In this document: piece by piece, positions 1 to 9,182 of the stretch
How positions within the stretch are numbered: the first letter of the stretch is position 1
How the letters are laid out: each line of letters begins with the position of its first letter
Assembly: GCF_000311985.1 (NCBI RefSeq)
Contig: NZ_HE978585.1
Location: 986,536-1,050,535, forward strand
Length of the DNA: 64,000 nt
Direction of reading: 5' to 3'
From: Kallipyga massiliensis ph2
GTDB taxonomy: Bacteria > Bacillota > Clostridia > Tissierellales > Peptoniphilaceae
The notes under the pieces: generated by a model
The model's database searches: none
Seen by the model: only the letters and a program-made list of their open reading frames with translations
What the model was told of the DNA's origin: nothing
Translations under genes and position numbers: made by a program

Positions 1-2
1 AT

Positions 3-1379
3 GTGGCTGGTGACGGAACCACGACAGCTACTCTTTTAGCCCAAGCCCTGGTCCAGGAAGGCTTGAGAAACCTGGCCGCCGGCGCCAACCCCATGGTCCT
101 AAGAAAAGGAATGCAGAAGACAACCGAGGAAACCATCCGGATTCTTAAAGACCACTCCAAGGAAGTGGACACCATGGCAGCGATCGCTTCCGTTGGTTCC
201 ATCTCCTCCGGCGATGAGGCTATCGGTCAGATGATTGCCGAAGCCATGGAAAAGGTGGGTAAAGACGGGGTGATCACCGTCGAAAACTCCAATACCATGG
301 AGAACACCCTTGAAGTGGTAGAAGGTATGCAGTTCGACCGCGGTTACCTCTCTCCTTATATGGTCACCGATGGTGAAAAAATGGTGGCTGAACTGGAAGA
401 TCCCTACCTCCTCATCACCGACAAGAAAATTTCCAACATCCAGGAGATCCTGCCCCTCTTAGAGCAGGTCATGCAGTCAAGCAAGCCCCTCCTGATTATC
501 GCAGAAGATATCGAGGGTGAAGCCCTGGCTACCCTGGTCTTGAATAAGATCCGCGGAACCCTCAACGTGGTCGGCATCAAGGCTCCCGGCTACGGCGACC
601 GTCGCAAGGAAATGCTCCAGGATATTGCCATCCTGACCGGCGGCCAGGTCATTACCGAAGAGTTGGGTCTGGAACTCAAAAATGCCTCCATCGACCAGTT
701 GGGCCAGGCGGCTAAGGTAAATATTGATAAGGAAAACACTGTGATTGTCGGCGGTCATGGCGATGCCAAGACCCTGGAAGAGCGGGTTGAGCACATTAAG
801 AAACAGATTGAAGCTACCGACTCCGACTACGATCGTGAGAAACTCCAGGAGCGTTTGGCCAAGCTGTCCGGCGGTGTCGGCGTCATCCGCGTTGGTGCTG
901 CAACGGAAACGGAGCTTAAGGAGAAGAAGCTCAGAATCGAGGACGCCCTCTCCGCTACACGTGCTGCTGTGGAAGAAGGTATCGTGGCAGGTGGTGGCGT
1001 TGCCCTTGTTGATGCTATCCCCGCCGTCAAGAAGTTCACCGAGAAGCTGGAAGGCGATGAGAAAGTGGGTGGAGCCATCCTCCTCCGGGCCTTGGAAGAG
1101 CCCCTCCGTCAGATCGTGAAGAACTCGGGACATGAAGATTCCGTGGTCCTCCACAAGGTCATGGAGATGGAAGCCGGCATGGGTTATGATGCCTACAAGG
1201 ACGAATACGTCGATATGTTCGAATCCGGAATTGTCGACCCGACCAAGGTCACCCGGTCCGCCCTTCAAAATGCTGTTTCTATCGTCGCTATGCTTCTGAC
1301 CACAGAGGCAGCGGTTACCGATATTCCGGAAAAGGAAGAACCGGCTCCGGTTCCCGGTCCCGGCTACGGTGCATATTAA
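3..1379 (+). CDS. groEL: Chaperonin GroEL (60 kDa), 5'-truncated by the window edge
   Basis: ATP-dependent double-ring chaperonin that folds cytosolic proteins with GroES. The frame is open from base 3 and about 85 N-terminal residues lie outside the window (family length about 540). The first visible residues [11 protein letters not shown] are the nucleotide-binding GDGTT loop; the apical domain ([26 protein letters not shown]) and the equatorial return ([24 protein letters not shown]) follow in the usual order. The tail ends PGPGYGAY instead of the common Gly-Gly-Met repeat. A strong hairpin terminator lies 21 bases after the stop. groES would be expected upstream, outside the window. Identification is certain. 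Confidence 0.98.
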   Translation: MAGDGTTTATLLAQALVQEGLRNLAAGANPMVLRKGMQKTTEETIRILKDHSKEVDTMAAIASVGSISSGDEAIGQMIAEAMEKVGKDGVITVENSNTMENTLEVVEGMQFDRGYLSPYMVTDGEKMVAELEDPYLLITDKKISNIQEILPLLEQVMQSSKPLLIIAEDIEGEALATLVLNKIRGTLNVVGIKAPGYGDRRKEMLQDIAILTGGQVITEELGLELKNASIDQLGQAAKVNIDKENTVIVGGHGDAKTLEERVEHIKKQIEATDSDYDREKLQERLAKLSGGVGVIRVGAATETELKEKKLRIEDALSATRAAVEEGIVAGGGVALVDAIPAVKKFTEKLEGDEKVGGAILLRALEEPLRQIVKNSGHEDSVVLHKVMEMEAGMGYDAYKDEYVDMFESGIVDPTKVTRSALQNAVSIVAMLLTTEAAVTDIPEKEEPAPVPGPGYGAY

Positions 1380-1400
1380 TCCGGAACAAACTGAATAAAT

Positions 1401-1443
1401 AACCAAGCCAGGCAGGCCCTTCAGGGCCTGCTTGGTTTTTTTT
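1401..1443 (+). terminator. Rho-independent terminator after groEL
   Basis: Inverted repeat AACCAAGC..AGGCCC with its complement GGGCCT..GCTTGGTT around a TTCA loop, followed by a run of T. It ends the groEL transcript. Confidence 0.9.
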
Positions 1444-1674
1444 CTTTGGATCGCTGTCAGATGCCCAAACTGTCCCAAATTGTCCCAAAAGATTCTAATT
1501 TATGAAAACTATACGTTTTGAACATAATTAAACACATTATTGATTAAAAAATGGACATATTTGAAACATCATGGTATTTAATTTCATCTGTATTTCATTA
1601 AAATAATAATCACTAGCCCTCCACTTTCAGGAGGGAGGCGGATTTCAAAAATCTAACAGAAAGGACGAAAAATT
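1444..1674. other. AT-rich intergenic region upstream of the sigma-like HTH gene
   Basis: 230 bases, much AT-richer than either flank, with no convincing ORF. It holds a short direct repeat (TGTCCCAAA twice, near 1470 and 1480) and a small hairpin (CCCTCC, seven-base loop, GGAGGG, about 1617-1635) just before the next gene. No promoter with two good hexamers was found by eye. The composition shift marks a possible junction. Confidence 0.5.
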
Positions 1675-2175
1675 ATGAATAATATCCAACGAAAATCCGA
1701 AACAAGAAAAGCGATTATTCAGCTCCTCCGTCAACACCAGTCCAATGTGGACAAGTATAGCCGGATCAAGTCAGACCCCACCATCAGGGAGTGGAAGGCC
1801 GATTACATGATGAGAAAGGCGACGGGCGGGATTGTTGCAGAAAACTATGAAAGAAAATCGGGAAACCGCAACGTCCATGCCTCTATTGAGGAGACCCTCC
1901 TTGTGGAAAAATCCAATGTATTTGACCAGATCCACAGGATTGAGCTCCAGATCCAGGTCGTTCGAATCCTCCTTCTCTCCCTCCAGGAGGAAAATGTCCG
2001 TTTGGTCGAACTCCGGTATTTCTGCCACCTGCCGGTGGAAAAGGTCTGTGAAGCCCTCTATTGCTCCCGGTCCACCTTCTATCGCCGTCATGACCTGGTT
2101 CTGGATGAACTGACTGACGAATTCGACCGTCTCTTTACGGAGGAAGACCGGGAGATCCTGATCGGGAAAAACTAA
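1675..2175 (+). CDS. Phage-type sigma-70 region 4-like HTH protein (DUF1492/ArpU-like)
   Basis: 166-residue basic protein. The N-terminal half is charged and helical; the C-terminal part reads as a sigma region 4-type helix-turn-helix: LRYFCHLPVEKVCEALYCSR followed by STFYRRHDLVLDEL. That pattern (conserved length, aromatic RYF, recognition helix SRSTFYRRH) is typical of the DUF1492/ArpU-like regulators of Gram-positive phages, which control late gene expression. No phage structural genes lie nearby, so it is either a domesticated remnant or a stand-alone regulator. It is preceded by an AT-rich stretch and an AGAAAGGA ribosome binding site. Family assignment is by sequence pattern only; function is inferred. 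Confidence 0.6.
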   Translation: MNNIQRKSETRKAIIQLLRQHQSNVDKYSRIKSDPTIREWKADYMMRKATGGIVAENYERKSGNRNVHASIEETLLVEKSNVFDQIHRIELQIQVVRILLLSLQEENVRLVELRYFCHLPVEKVCEALYCSRSTFYRRHDLVLDELTDEFDRLFTEEDREILIGKN

Positions 2176-2220
2176 TATGGTAAGATAGGTTTATTACAAG
2201 AGAGAAAGGAGGGTCCGGCC

Positions 2221-2919
2221 ATGAAGATACTCCTGGTCAATTTAGACAAGGGGATGACGAGCGACTTAACCTATAGCTTTGAAAAAGATGGTTCCAAGAC
2301 TTATATGGTTGGGGACATGGATCAGGCCAAAGCTCTGGCAGACCGGGAGGGGGTGGACCTAGTCCTTCTGGCGGGAAGACAAAATGATGGCGACTTCCTC
2401 CACACTATTGAACGCTTTAAGGAGGGCCATGGGCCCCTGGTCATCGTCTTATCCCAATCAACAGACCCCAAGGATGCCGTCCTGGCCTTGGAATACGGAG
2501 CGGATGACTATATGAAGGCCCCCATTCACATCCTGGAACTCAAAGCCAGGATCCGTGCCCTTCAAAGAAATCGGGGGGAGAAGGGGGACCAGAAACCCCT
2601 AACAGTGGACATTCCCCCTCTTCGTTTTCAACTGGTCGACCATGAGATCTCTTCCGGCGATCTTACGGTTTCCCTCTCCGAGATGGATTTTCGTCTTCTC
2701 TACACCTTGGCCGACCAGGCGGGTCTAACCCTGTCTCGGGAAGACCTGGCCTCCAAGCTTTGGGCAGATGATTCCTCCAGTCGTCTCCGGACGGTGGATG
2801 TCTATATCCAACGGCTGAGAAAAAAACTTTCTCGCTTGGGACTGGAGGATTTGGTGGAAACCAGGTGGAAAGAAGGCTATGTCTATAACAATGCGGATTG
2901 GACCAGGCCGGGTCAGTAA
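2221..2919 (+). CDS. OmpR/PhoB-family response regulator with atypical receiver domain
   Basis: 232 residues: receiver domain about 1-115, winged-helix DNA-binding domain about 130-225 (SEMDFRLLYTLADQAGLTLSRE, RTVDVYIQRLRKKL, GYVYN). The receiver keeps the Lys-Ala-Pro turn (K99) and a Ser at the switch position (S78), but the usual phosphoacceptor Asp is replaced: the beta-3 strand reads DLVLLA with Ala51 where Asp is expected, and the N-terminal acidic pair is Asn7-Leu8-Asp9. It should therefore not be phosphorylated in the classical way. No histidine kinase lies beside it. The start is supported by an AGAAAGGAGGG ribosome binding site. It follows the sigma-like gene by 45 bases. Confidence 0.85.
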   Translation: MKILLVNLDKGMTSDLTYSFEKDGSKTYMVGDMDQAKALADREGVDLVLLAGRQNDGDFLHTIERFKEGHGPLVIVLSQSTDPKDAVLALEYGADDYMKAPIHILELKARIRALQRNRGEKGDQKPLTVDIPPLRFQLVDHEISSGDLTVSLSEMDFRLLYTLADQAGLTLSREDLASKLWADDSSSRLRTVDVYIQRLRKKLSRLGLEDLVETRWKEGYVYNNADWTRPGQ

Positions 2920-2981
2920 GGCAGAAGATGGCAGGCGATCATTGATGAGAAAGTTTGAATCGGGAAGAAAGGGAGGACCGG

Positions 2982-3683
2982 ATGTCCATGCGATTGGATA
3001 AATTATTAGCCAACGCTCGGGTAGGCTCCCGGAAGGAAGTCGGGGTTCTCATCAAAGAGGGCCGGGTCATGGTGGATGGGGAAGTGGTCAATAAGCCCGG
3101 GAAAAAGGTGGAAGAAGGGGCCGACCTATTGGTGGATGGGAAGGCCTTGGAAGTGAAGCAACATGTTTATTACCTCCTCCATAAGCCCCAAGGGGTGATT
3201 TCAGCCACCAAGGACCGGAATAAGACCGTCCTGGACCTTATCCGCCCGGAAGACCTCCACAAGGGACTCTTTCCTGTGGGGAGGCTTGATAAGGATACAA
3301 CCGGCTTTCTCCTCTTGACCAACGATGGGGGCCTGGCCCATCGCCTCCTCTCTCCAAAACGAGGAATAGAGAAGACCTACCTTGCCCGCCTGGATGAGGA
3401 TTTGGATGAAAGTGACATCCGGGCCTTTCAAGAGGGCTTCCTTCTCCTTCCGGAGGGCATGGTTACCCGGCCGGCTCGGTTGGAAATTTTAGAAAAGACC
3501 CTTGGCCGGGTAACCATTACCGAAGGAAAATACCACCAGGTCAAAAGAATGTTTGCCAAGCGGGGAAAGGAAGTCTTACAATTGAAGAGAATATCCATGG
3601 GCCCCTTGAAATTGGGGGACTTGGAAGAGGGAACCTACCGCTCATTGAGTGATGAGGAAGTGGACCTTCTTAAAGCTCTTTGA
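2982..3683 (+). CDS. RsuA/RluB-family rRNA pseudouridine synthase
   Basis: Isomerises a specific uridine of rRNA to pseudouridine. 233 residues: N-terminal S4 RNA-binding domain (MRLDKLLANARVGSRKEV) and catalytic domain with the RsuA-type signature GRLDKDTTGFLLLTNDG, whose Asp (D103) is the nucleophile; the C-terminal motif YHQVKRMFAKRGKEV is also typical. I chose ATG 2982 because AGGGAGG sits six bases upstream; an in-frame TTG at 2955 would add nine residues. The short length fits RsuA (16S U516) slightly better than RluB, but the target cannot be fixed from the sequence. Confidence 0.88.
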   Translation: MSMRLDKLLANARVGSRKEVGVLIKEGRVMVDGEVVNKPGKKVEEGADLLVDGKALEVKQHVYYLLHKPQGVISATKDRNKTVLDLIRPEDLHKGLFPVGRLDKDTTGFLLLTNDGGLAHRLLSPKRGIEKTYLARLDEDLDESDIRAFQEGFLLLPEGMVTRPARLEILEKTLGRVTITEGKYHQVKRMFAKRGKEVLQLKRISMGPLKLGDLEEGTYRSLSDEEVDLLKAL

Positions 3684-3739
3684 AGAATGCGGTTTTCAAC
3701 CGGCTGATTGGTCGGGATATCAATGAGAAGAGGACCTAA

Positions 3740-4297
3740 ATGAATTATTACATCGCCGATTGTCATTTCGGAGATGAGCAAGTCATTGCCTATAGTCGTC
3801 GGCCCTTCCACTCTCTGGAGGAGATGGATGAGACCATGGTCAAGAACTGGAACAAGGTAGTCAAAGACTATGACGATGTTTATATCATTGGGGACCTGGT
3901 CTCCCGGTCCGAGGACCCCCTTTTTTATCTGGAAAGGCTCAAAGGGAGACTTCACCTGGTTTGTGGGAACCATGATGGCCCCATGTTAAAGGATCCTGCC
4001 TGCCGGGACCGTTTTGTCGAAGTCAGCGACTACCTGGTCGTGGAGGACCACAAACACCGGCTTGTCCTCTTCCACTACCCACTGTTGGAATGGGATGGTT
4101 ATTACTATGGGACCTGGCATCTCTATGGCCATATCCACAACCACCTTTCGGACAACCAGGAGAGGGCCAAGTCTCTCTTTAAAGCCTTGAATTGCGGGGC
4201 CGACGTGGTCGGCTTCAAACCTCGAACCTTTGATGAATTAGTGGCGATCAATAAAAAGGACCGGGATCGGGAGAAAAGGCCGGAGGGCTCCGTTTAG
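3740..4297 (+). CDS. Calcineurin-like metallophosphoesterase, small cytosolic type
   Basis: 185 residues with the full set of metal-binding motifs in order: Asp7-x-His9 (DCHFGD), IIGDLVSR (GD), CGNHDGPM (GNHD), FHYPL, and GHIHNH near residue 135. This predicts a two-metal phosphoesterase of the YfcE/phage lambda-phosphatase-like class; the substrate is unknown. Its stop overlaps the stop of the convergent helicase gene by four bases, so the two genes are packed tail to tail without a visible terminator. Confidence 0.85.
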   Translation: MNYYIADCHFGDEQVIAYSRRPFHSLEEMDETMVKNWNKVVKDYDDVYIIGDLVSRSEDPLFYLERLKGRLHLVCGNHDGPMLKDPACRDRFVEVSDYLVVEDHKHRLVLFHYPLLEWDGYYYGTWHLYGHIHNHLSDNQERAKSLFKALNCGADVVGFKPRTFDELVAINKKDRDREKRPEGSV

Positions 4298-6156
4298 GGG
4301 GACCTTCTTCCCCGGACTTCCTCAATAAACTGGGAGACCTCCACCTTCCTCCCGTTGACCTCCCGTCTGGCAACCAGGCGGAGCCGATGACGGGCCCGGG
4401 TCATGCCTACATAAAAGAGCCGACGCTCTTCTTCCATCAGGCCTGACCCGACCCGGCCCCTCAAGGCCAGGGCGGTTATCGATGGAAATTCGTTTTGCAT
4501 GAGGTCAATCAACCAAACACTATCGTATTCGAGACCCTTTGCACCATGGATGGTGGAAAGGGTTAGTTTTTCTTGCTTCCGATCCGCCTCCTGCAGGAGG
4601 GCCCGGAGCTGGAAGAGCCTTTTTTCCAGGTCGGGAAGAGAGGGGATGGGCCCCGCAATGGAGATCAGGCTCTCCATAACCCGGTCTCCCGTATTAAGGG
4701 TCCGCATCCTCATCCGGTTACTTTCCCTCATGTAGTCGCCATAGCCCAAGTGGTCCCGTATTTCTTCCAGGGCTTCTTTGGGTCGGGACTGGCGGATCCG
4801 GCGGAAGCCAACCCGGAGTCGGTCCAGCTTGTCCCGGTAAAAGGGGTTTTGGGTTCCATCTAAAGCATCCAAGCGGTCCAAAATGGGAGTCATAGGGTCC
4901 ATGGACCGGACCTGGAGAAGGAAGTCCTTTTTTAGATAGGCATTGAGTTTGAAGTAGATTCGTTGGAAGCTGTCCAAGTCCGTGGGGTCCATGGCGAAGT
5001 GGAGGATATCCAGGACATCTCGAAGGACGGGGTGGGTGAAAAACCTTCCGTCATTTCCCTTGGCTCGGAAGCCAATCCCCATCCGGGCCAGGCGGTCGGC
5101 CAGGGCGACCATGGAGATGTTATTTCGAAAGAGGATAGCTCCGTCGCCCAGGGCCAGGTCCTCTTTAATTTTCTTACCAATCAGATCAAGTTCCTTTTCC
5201 AGGTTGCTTTTAATATAGACCCGAATTTTTTCTTCTCCCTCCCGGGTGGCCTGGGCTTCCTTGACATACCGGTTCTTATTTCCCTGGATCAGCCGGCTGG
5301 AAACCGCAACAATATTGGGGGTGGACCGGTAATTGTCCTCCATCTTGATGATCTTGGCCTGGGGGTAGGTCTCCTTGAAATGAAGGAGGTAAAGAGGTGA
5401 AGCCCCACGGAAGCCATAGATGGACTGGTCATCGTCTGCTACCATGAGGAGGTTATTTCGGGGTAGGCAGATTCTTTGGATGATTTCCAGCTGGACTCGG
5501 GAGGTGTCCTGGGCCTCATCGACCTGGAGGTAGGTGAAACGGTCCTGGAGAGCCTTGAGGATCTCCGGCTCCCTTTCTAGAATTTCCAGAGTTCGGACCA
5601 GCATATCATCGAAATCGATCAGGTTTCTTTCCCGCTTGAAGGCCTCATATTGGGCGGAAATTTTCAGGAAGTGGGGGAGGCTGTCACCGGTTTCCTTTTT
5701 AAAAGTGGAATAGGAAACCAGGGCGTTTTTCAGATAGCCGTCCACCCGGAAAAAATCATCCAGCTCGCCTTCCCGGGGAGGCCGTCCCAAACAAGTTCGG
5801 TAGATGGAGGCGAGGAGGTCATACTTGTTCCAATTTTCCGACCCCTCAATCAGGTCGATCCGGGCTCCCTTCATTTGGGCAAAGGCCTGGATGATCCGGT
5901 AGCAAAAAGCGTGGATGGTGGAAAAGGTGGGGGAGGGTCTGCCGCCATAGAATTTTTGAAAACGCCTTTCCAGGTCCATGGCCTGGAGGCGGGAAAAAGT
6001 AATGGTGGCAATCTCTCGGGCCTGGATCCCGGAAGCCAATAGCCGGTCGACCCGCTCCAGGAGTACGGTTGTTTTTCCTGCGCCGGGAACGGCTAGGACC
6101 AGGCAGGGCCCCTCTTTATGAGAGATAACCTCTTGTTGTGGTCGGGTGAATTCCAT
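4294..6156 (-). CDS. UvrD/Rep-family superfamily 1 DNA helicase
   Basis: ATP-driven 3'-5' single-strand translocase used in repair and replication. 620 residues: motif I AVPGAGKTT (GAGKT at 25-29), motif II VDEAQD, motif III DDDQSIYGFRGA, motif IV DNYRST, motif V STIHGAKGLEYDSVWL, motif VI VGMTRARHRL. It is shorter than PcrA/UvrD (about 720-750), lacking the long C-terminal tail, so it may be a paralogue rather than the main PcrA. The ATG at 6156 has AAGAGGAGGATG upstream. It is transcribed against the upstream block and is convergent with the phosphoesterase. Confidence 0.92.
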   Translation of the reverse strand: MEFTRPQQEVISHKEGPCLVLAVPGAGKTTVLLERVDRLLASGIQAREIATITFSRLQAMDLERRFQKFYGGRPSPTFSTIHAFCYRIIQAFAQMKGARIDLIEGSENWNKYDLLASIYRTCLGRPPREGELDDFFRVDGYLKNALVSYSTFKKETGDSLPHFLKISAQYEAFKRERNLIDFDDMLVRTLEILEREPEILKALQDRFTYLQVDEAQDTSRVQLEIIQRICLPRNNLLMVADDDQSIYGFRGASPLYLLHFKETYPQAKIIKMEDNYRSTPNIVAVSSRLIQGNKNRYVKEAQATREGEEKIRVYIKSNLEKELDLIGKKIKEDLALGDGAILFRNNISMVALADRLARMGIGFRAKGNDGRFFTHPVLRDVLDILHFAMDPTDLDSFQRIYFKLNAYLKKDFLLQVRSMDPMTPILDRLDALDGTQNPFYRDKLDRLRVGFRRIRQSRPKEALEEIRDHLGYGDYMRESNRMRMRTLNTGDRVMESLISIAGPIPSLPDLEKRLFQLRALLQEADRKQEKLTLSTIHGAKGLEYDSVWLIDLMQNEFPSITALALRGRVGSGLMEEERRLFYVGMTRARHRLRLVARREVNGRKVEVSQFIEEVRGRRSP

Positions 6157-6356
6157 ACATCCTCCTCTTGGTGTCCGGGAAGTCGGGCCCTATCCGTGTA
6201 GGGAGCCGGGACTTCGGGTAGGTATATCTTACTCAAGATGGCGGGGGCCTGGCAAGAGCGGATAGATGAATGAGGGAAAGTGGGATGGCTTCCATCCACC
6301 TTGGTCCCTTGCTGAAAAGGTATAGGACGCCCGGAAATCCAATTTTCTAAAAATAA

Positions 6357-6385
6357 TTGCATTCAATCTTCAACTTTGTTACACT
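6357..6385 (+). promoter_or_regulatory. Sigma-A type promoter of tRNA-Leu(CAA)
   Basis: -35 TTGCAT, 17-base spacer, -10 TACACT, ending 10 bases before the mature tRNA 5' end. Spacing and position fit a stable-RNA promoter. Confidence 0.75.
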
Positions 6386-6395
6386 GATTCGGTAA

Positions 6396-6480
6396 GCTGG
6401 TGTGTCGGAATTGGCAGACGAGACAGACTCAAAATCTGTTGCTGTTATGCAGCGTGTGGGTTCAAGTCCCACCACCAGCA
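6396..6480 (+). tRNA. tRNA-Leu (anticodon CAA)
   Basis: 85-nt class II tRNA. Acceptor GCTGGTG pairs with CACCAGC, discriminator A; anticodon stem ACAGA/TCTGT with loop CTCAAAA gives anticodon CAA (codon UUG); a long variable arm and T arm GTGGG-TTCAAGT-CCCAC follow. CCA is not encoded. Confidence 0.97.
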
Positions 6481-6484
6481 TGAA

Positions 6485-6513
6485 ACCACGTCAGTTGACG
6501 TGGTATTTTTTTT
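6485..6513 (+). terminator. Terminator between tRNA-Leu and polA
   Basis: ACCACGTCA and TGACGTGGT form a tight stem followed by eight T. The T run runs straight into the polA ribosome binding site (AAGGAGG), leaving no room for a separate polA promoter. Confidence 0.88.
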
Positions 6514-6524
6514 AAGGAGGAAGT

Positions 6525-9182
6525 ATGGCCAGGAATAAACGCTTCTTAATGATTGACGGATCATCTCTGCTTTTCCGCGCCTTTTATGCCATCCGGGACC
6601 TGAGGACCCAGGACGGGGTCTATACCAACGGGGTCTACGGTTTTATGACCATGTTCTGGAAGGCCATGGAAGAGATCCATCCGGACTACGTCCTCGTGGC
6701 CTTTGACCGCTCCGAGCCCACCTTCCGCAGCCAAATCTATGCGGAGTATAAGGGAACCCGCCAGGCCATGCCACCTGAACTGGGACCTCAATTTGGCATG
6801 GTCAAGGACATCCTCCGGGCCCTTTCCATCAAGACCATCGATAAGGAAGGCTACGAGGCCGATGACATCATCGGGACCATGTCCAAGCGGGCTGAAAAAG
6901 AAGGGGTGGAGTCTATCCTCCTGACCGGGGACCGGGACTATTTTCAGCTGGTTTCAGACCTGACCACTGTCCATTATACGAAACGAGGGATCAGCCAGGT
7001 GGAAGAGGTGGATCCCCAATACATCATGGAGAAATACCAGGTCAGCCCTCCTGCCCTGATCGAGATCAAGGGGCTTCAGGGGGACTCCTCCGACAACATC
7101 CCCGGAGTTCCCGGTGTAGGAGAAAAAACAGCCATTAAGCTGGTTAAGGAATTTTCCACCATTGAAAAGATCTATGAAAATATCGATCAGGTGTCGGGGA
7201 AGAAACTTCGGGAGAATCTTTTAGACAACAAGGACCAGGCCTTCCTCTCCCGGCAACTGGGGGAGATCTTTCGGGATATGCCCTTGGAAGAAAACCGAGA
7301 AGACTTTCGACCCGGAGATCCTGACCGGGAGGAGCTGGTAGAGATCTTTAGCCGACTGGAATTTCGAACCTTTGCCGACCGCTATTCTCTGGATGATAAA
7401 AAAAGAGAAATTCTGAGTTTTTCCACCAAGGAGATTGCCCCCCCGGCCTGGCCCGGTCTGGCTAAAAAGCTGGCCAAGCTGGAGAAGACCTCATTTGCTA
7501 TCCTGGGGGATGGAGAAAACTATATCCATGCCAAACCGGTCTATGCCTGCTTCCAATGTGGACAGGAGGCCCTCCTCCTGGATCTGGATGGCCGGGAAGA
7601 AGCCTTCAGGGAAAGCTTTAGCCCCCTCTTTTCGGGGGAGGGCCCCCTCCTTCTTGCCTATGATATTAAGGAATCCATGGTCCTTCTAAAAAAGATGGGC
7701 CTGGACTTTACCGCTGATTACCGGGATATCATGCTTATGGAATACCTTTTGGACCCCACCCGGTCTTCTTATGAGATCGACAACCTGGCTCAGCGGATTT
7801 CCGGGATTTCCATTCTCTCCCGCCGGAACCTCTTGGGAAAGGGGGCTAAGCGCAAGGAGTTCAACCAGATCCCCCGACAGGACCTGATGGATTATGTCGG
7901 GGGCCTTCTCCGGGTAGTCATGGAAGGGGAGGATAAGCTCTGGGCGGAGATCAAAGAGATGAAGATGGACCGGCTCTATTTGGAGATCGAGAACCCCCTG
8001 GCCCAGGTCCTTGCCCACATGGAAATTACAGGAGTAGCCGTGGATAAGGCTAAGCTGGATGCCTTGGATAAGGAATATTCCCACCGGCTCAAGGAGATGG
8101 AAGAGGAAATCTACGATTATGCCGGGAGGACCTTTAACATCAATTCTTCCCAGCAGCTCTCCGACCTCCTCTTTGTGGACCTAGGTCTTCCTCCGGGAAA
8201 GAAAACCAAGACCGGATATTCCACGGCCAAGGATGTTCTGGAAGGCTTGGTGGATGCTCATCCCATTATTCCCGCTATTCTGGAATACCGGATGCTGTCC
8301 AAGCTCATGTCCACCTATGTCGACGGCTTCCGCCCCTATATCGATCCGGACGGCCGGGTCCGGTCCCAATTCAAGCAAAATGTGGCGGCTACAGGTCGCC
8401 TATCCTCCACCGAACCTAACCTTCAAAACATCCCTGTCCGAACGGAAGAGGGGCGGAAGCTCAGGGCCGTCTTTGTAGCGGAGGAAGGGGAGTTATTGGT
8501 GGATGCGGACTATTCCCAGATTGAGCTCCGGGTCCTGGCCTCCCTTTCCGGAGACCCCACTATGATCCGCTCCTTCAAGGAAGGTCATGATATCCATACT
8601 AAGACGGCCTCGGAAATCCTGGGCAAGGATCCCGACCAAGTCACAGCGAACGAACGTTCATCCGCCAAGGCGGTCAACTTCGGCATTATCTATGGAATCT
8701 CTGACTACGGCCTTTCACAGAACCTGGGAATCAGCCGCCAGGCGGCCAAGGAATACATTGACGGCTATAAAGCCACCTATCCGGAGATCCAAAACTACAT
8801 GACCAATATCGTGGAGGAAGCCAAGGAAAAGGGTTATGTGGAGACCCACTACGGTCGTCGACGGACAGTCCCTGAATTGGCCTCATCCAACTTCAACGTC
8901 CGATCCTTTGGAGAGCGAATTGCCCTAAACACCCCCATCCAAGGGACAGCAGCGGATATTATCAAGCTGGCCATGATCAAGGTGGACCGGGCCCTCCAGG
9001 ACGATGGAGGAAAGGCCCGTTTGGTCCTCCAAATCCACGATGAGCTGATTGTGGAAGTGGAAGAAAGCCAGGCTGAGACCATGGCGAAAAAGATTAAAAA
9101 GATCATGGAAGAGGTCTCCGACCTGGCGGTTAACCTCCTGGCAGATACCAACATAGGGAAGTCCTGGTATGAAGCTAAATAG
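6525..9182 (+). CDS. polA: DNA polymerase I
   Basis: Fills gaps and removes RNA primers in lagging-strand synthesis and repair. 885 residues: N-terminal 5'-3' exonuclease (starts MARNKRFLMIDGSS; EADDIIGTM, LTGDRDYFQLV, GVPGVGEKTA), a central 3'-5' exonuclease-like domain, and the family A polymerase with motif A DADYSQIELR (Asp662), motif B RSSAKAVNFGIIYG and motif C QIHDEL (Asp839). The DxE and YxxxD motifs of an active proofreading domain are not seen (the region reads ALLLDLDG and LLAYDIKE), so proofreading is probably lost, as in Bacillus Pol I. AAGGAGG lies six bases before the ATG. Its last 14 bases overlap coaE. Confidence 0.97.
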   Translation: MARNKRFLMIDGSSLLFRAFYAIRDLRTQDGVYTNGVYGFMTMFWKAMEEIHPDYVLVAFDRSEPTFRSQIYAEYKGTRQAMPPELGPQFGMVKDILRALSIKTIDKEGYEADDIIGTMSKRAEKEGVESILLTGDRDYFQLVSDLTTVHYTKRGISQVEEVDPQYIMEKYQVSPPALIEIKGLQGDSSDNIPGVPGVGEKTAIKLVKEFSTIEKIYENIDQVSGKKLRENLLDNKDQAFLSRQLGEIFRDMPLEENREDFRPGDPDREELVEIFSRLEFRTFADRYSLDDKKREILSFSTKEIAPPAWPGLAKKLAKLEKTSFAILGDGENYIHAKPVYACFQCGQEALLLDLDGREEAFRESFSPLFSGEGPLLLAYDIKESMVLLKKMGLDFTADYRDIMLMEYLLDPTRSSYEIDNLAQRISGISILSRRNLLGKGAKRKEFNQIPRQDLMDYVGGLLRVVMEGEDKLWAEIKEMKMDRLYLEIENPLAQVLAHMEITGVAVDKAKLDALDKEYSHRLKEMEEEIYDYAGRTFNINSSQQLSDLLFVDLGLPPGKKTKTGYSTAKDVLEGLVDAHPIIPAILEYRMLSKLMSTYVDGFRPYIDPDGRVRSQFKQNVAATGRLSSTEPNLQNIPVRTEEGRKLRAVFVAEEGELLVDADYSQIELRVLASLSGDPTMIRSFKEGHDIHTKTASEILGKDPDQVTANERSSAKAVNFGIIYGISDYGLSQNLGISRQAAKEYIDGYKATYPEIQNYMTNIVEEAKEKGYVETHYGRRRTVPELASSNFNVRSFGERIALNTPIQGTAADIIKLAMIKVDRALQDDGGKARLVLQIHDELIVEVEESQAETMAKKIKKIMEEVSDLAVNLLADTNIGKSWYEAK

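Noticed and set aside
477..1478. 333-codon open frame antisense to groEL
   Set aside because: Shadow; runs through the groEL terminator.
6179..6215. Imperfect hairpin (GAAGTC...GACTTC with inner CCCTA/TAGGG) upstream of the helicase gene
   Set aside because: The middle of the stem is mismatched and there is no T run; a 5' UTR structure is possible but not supported enough.
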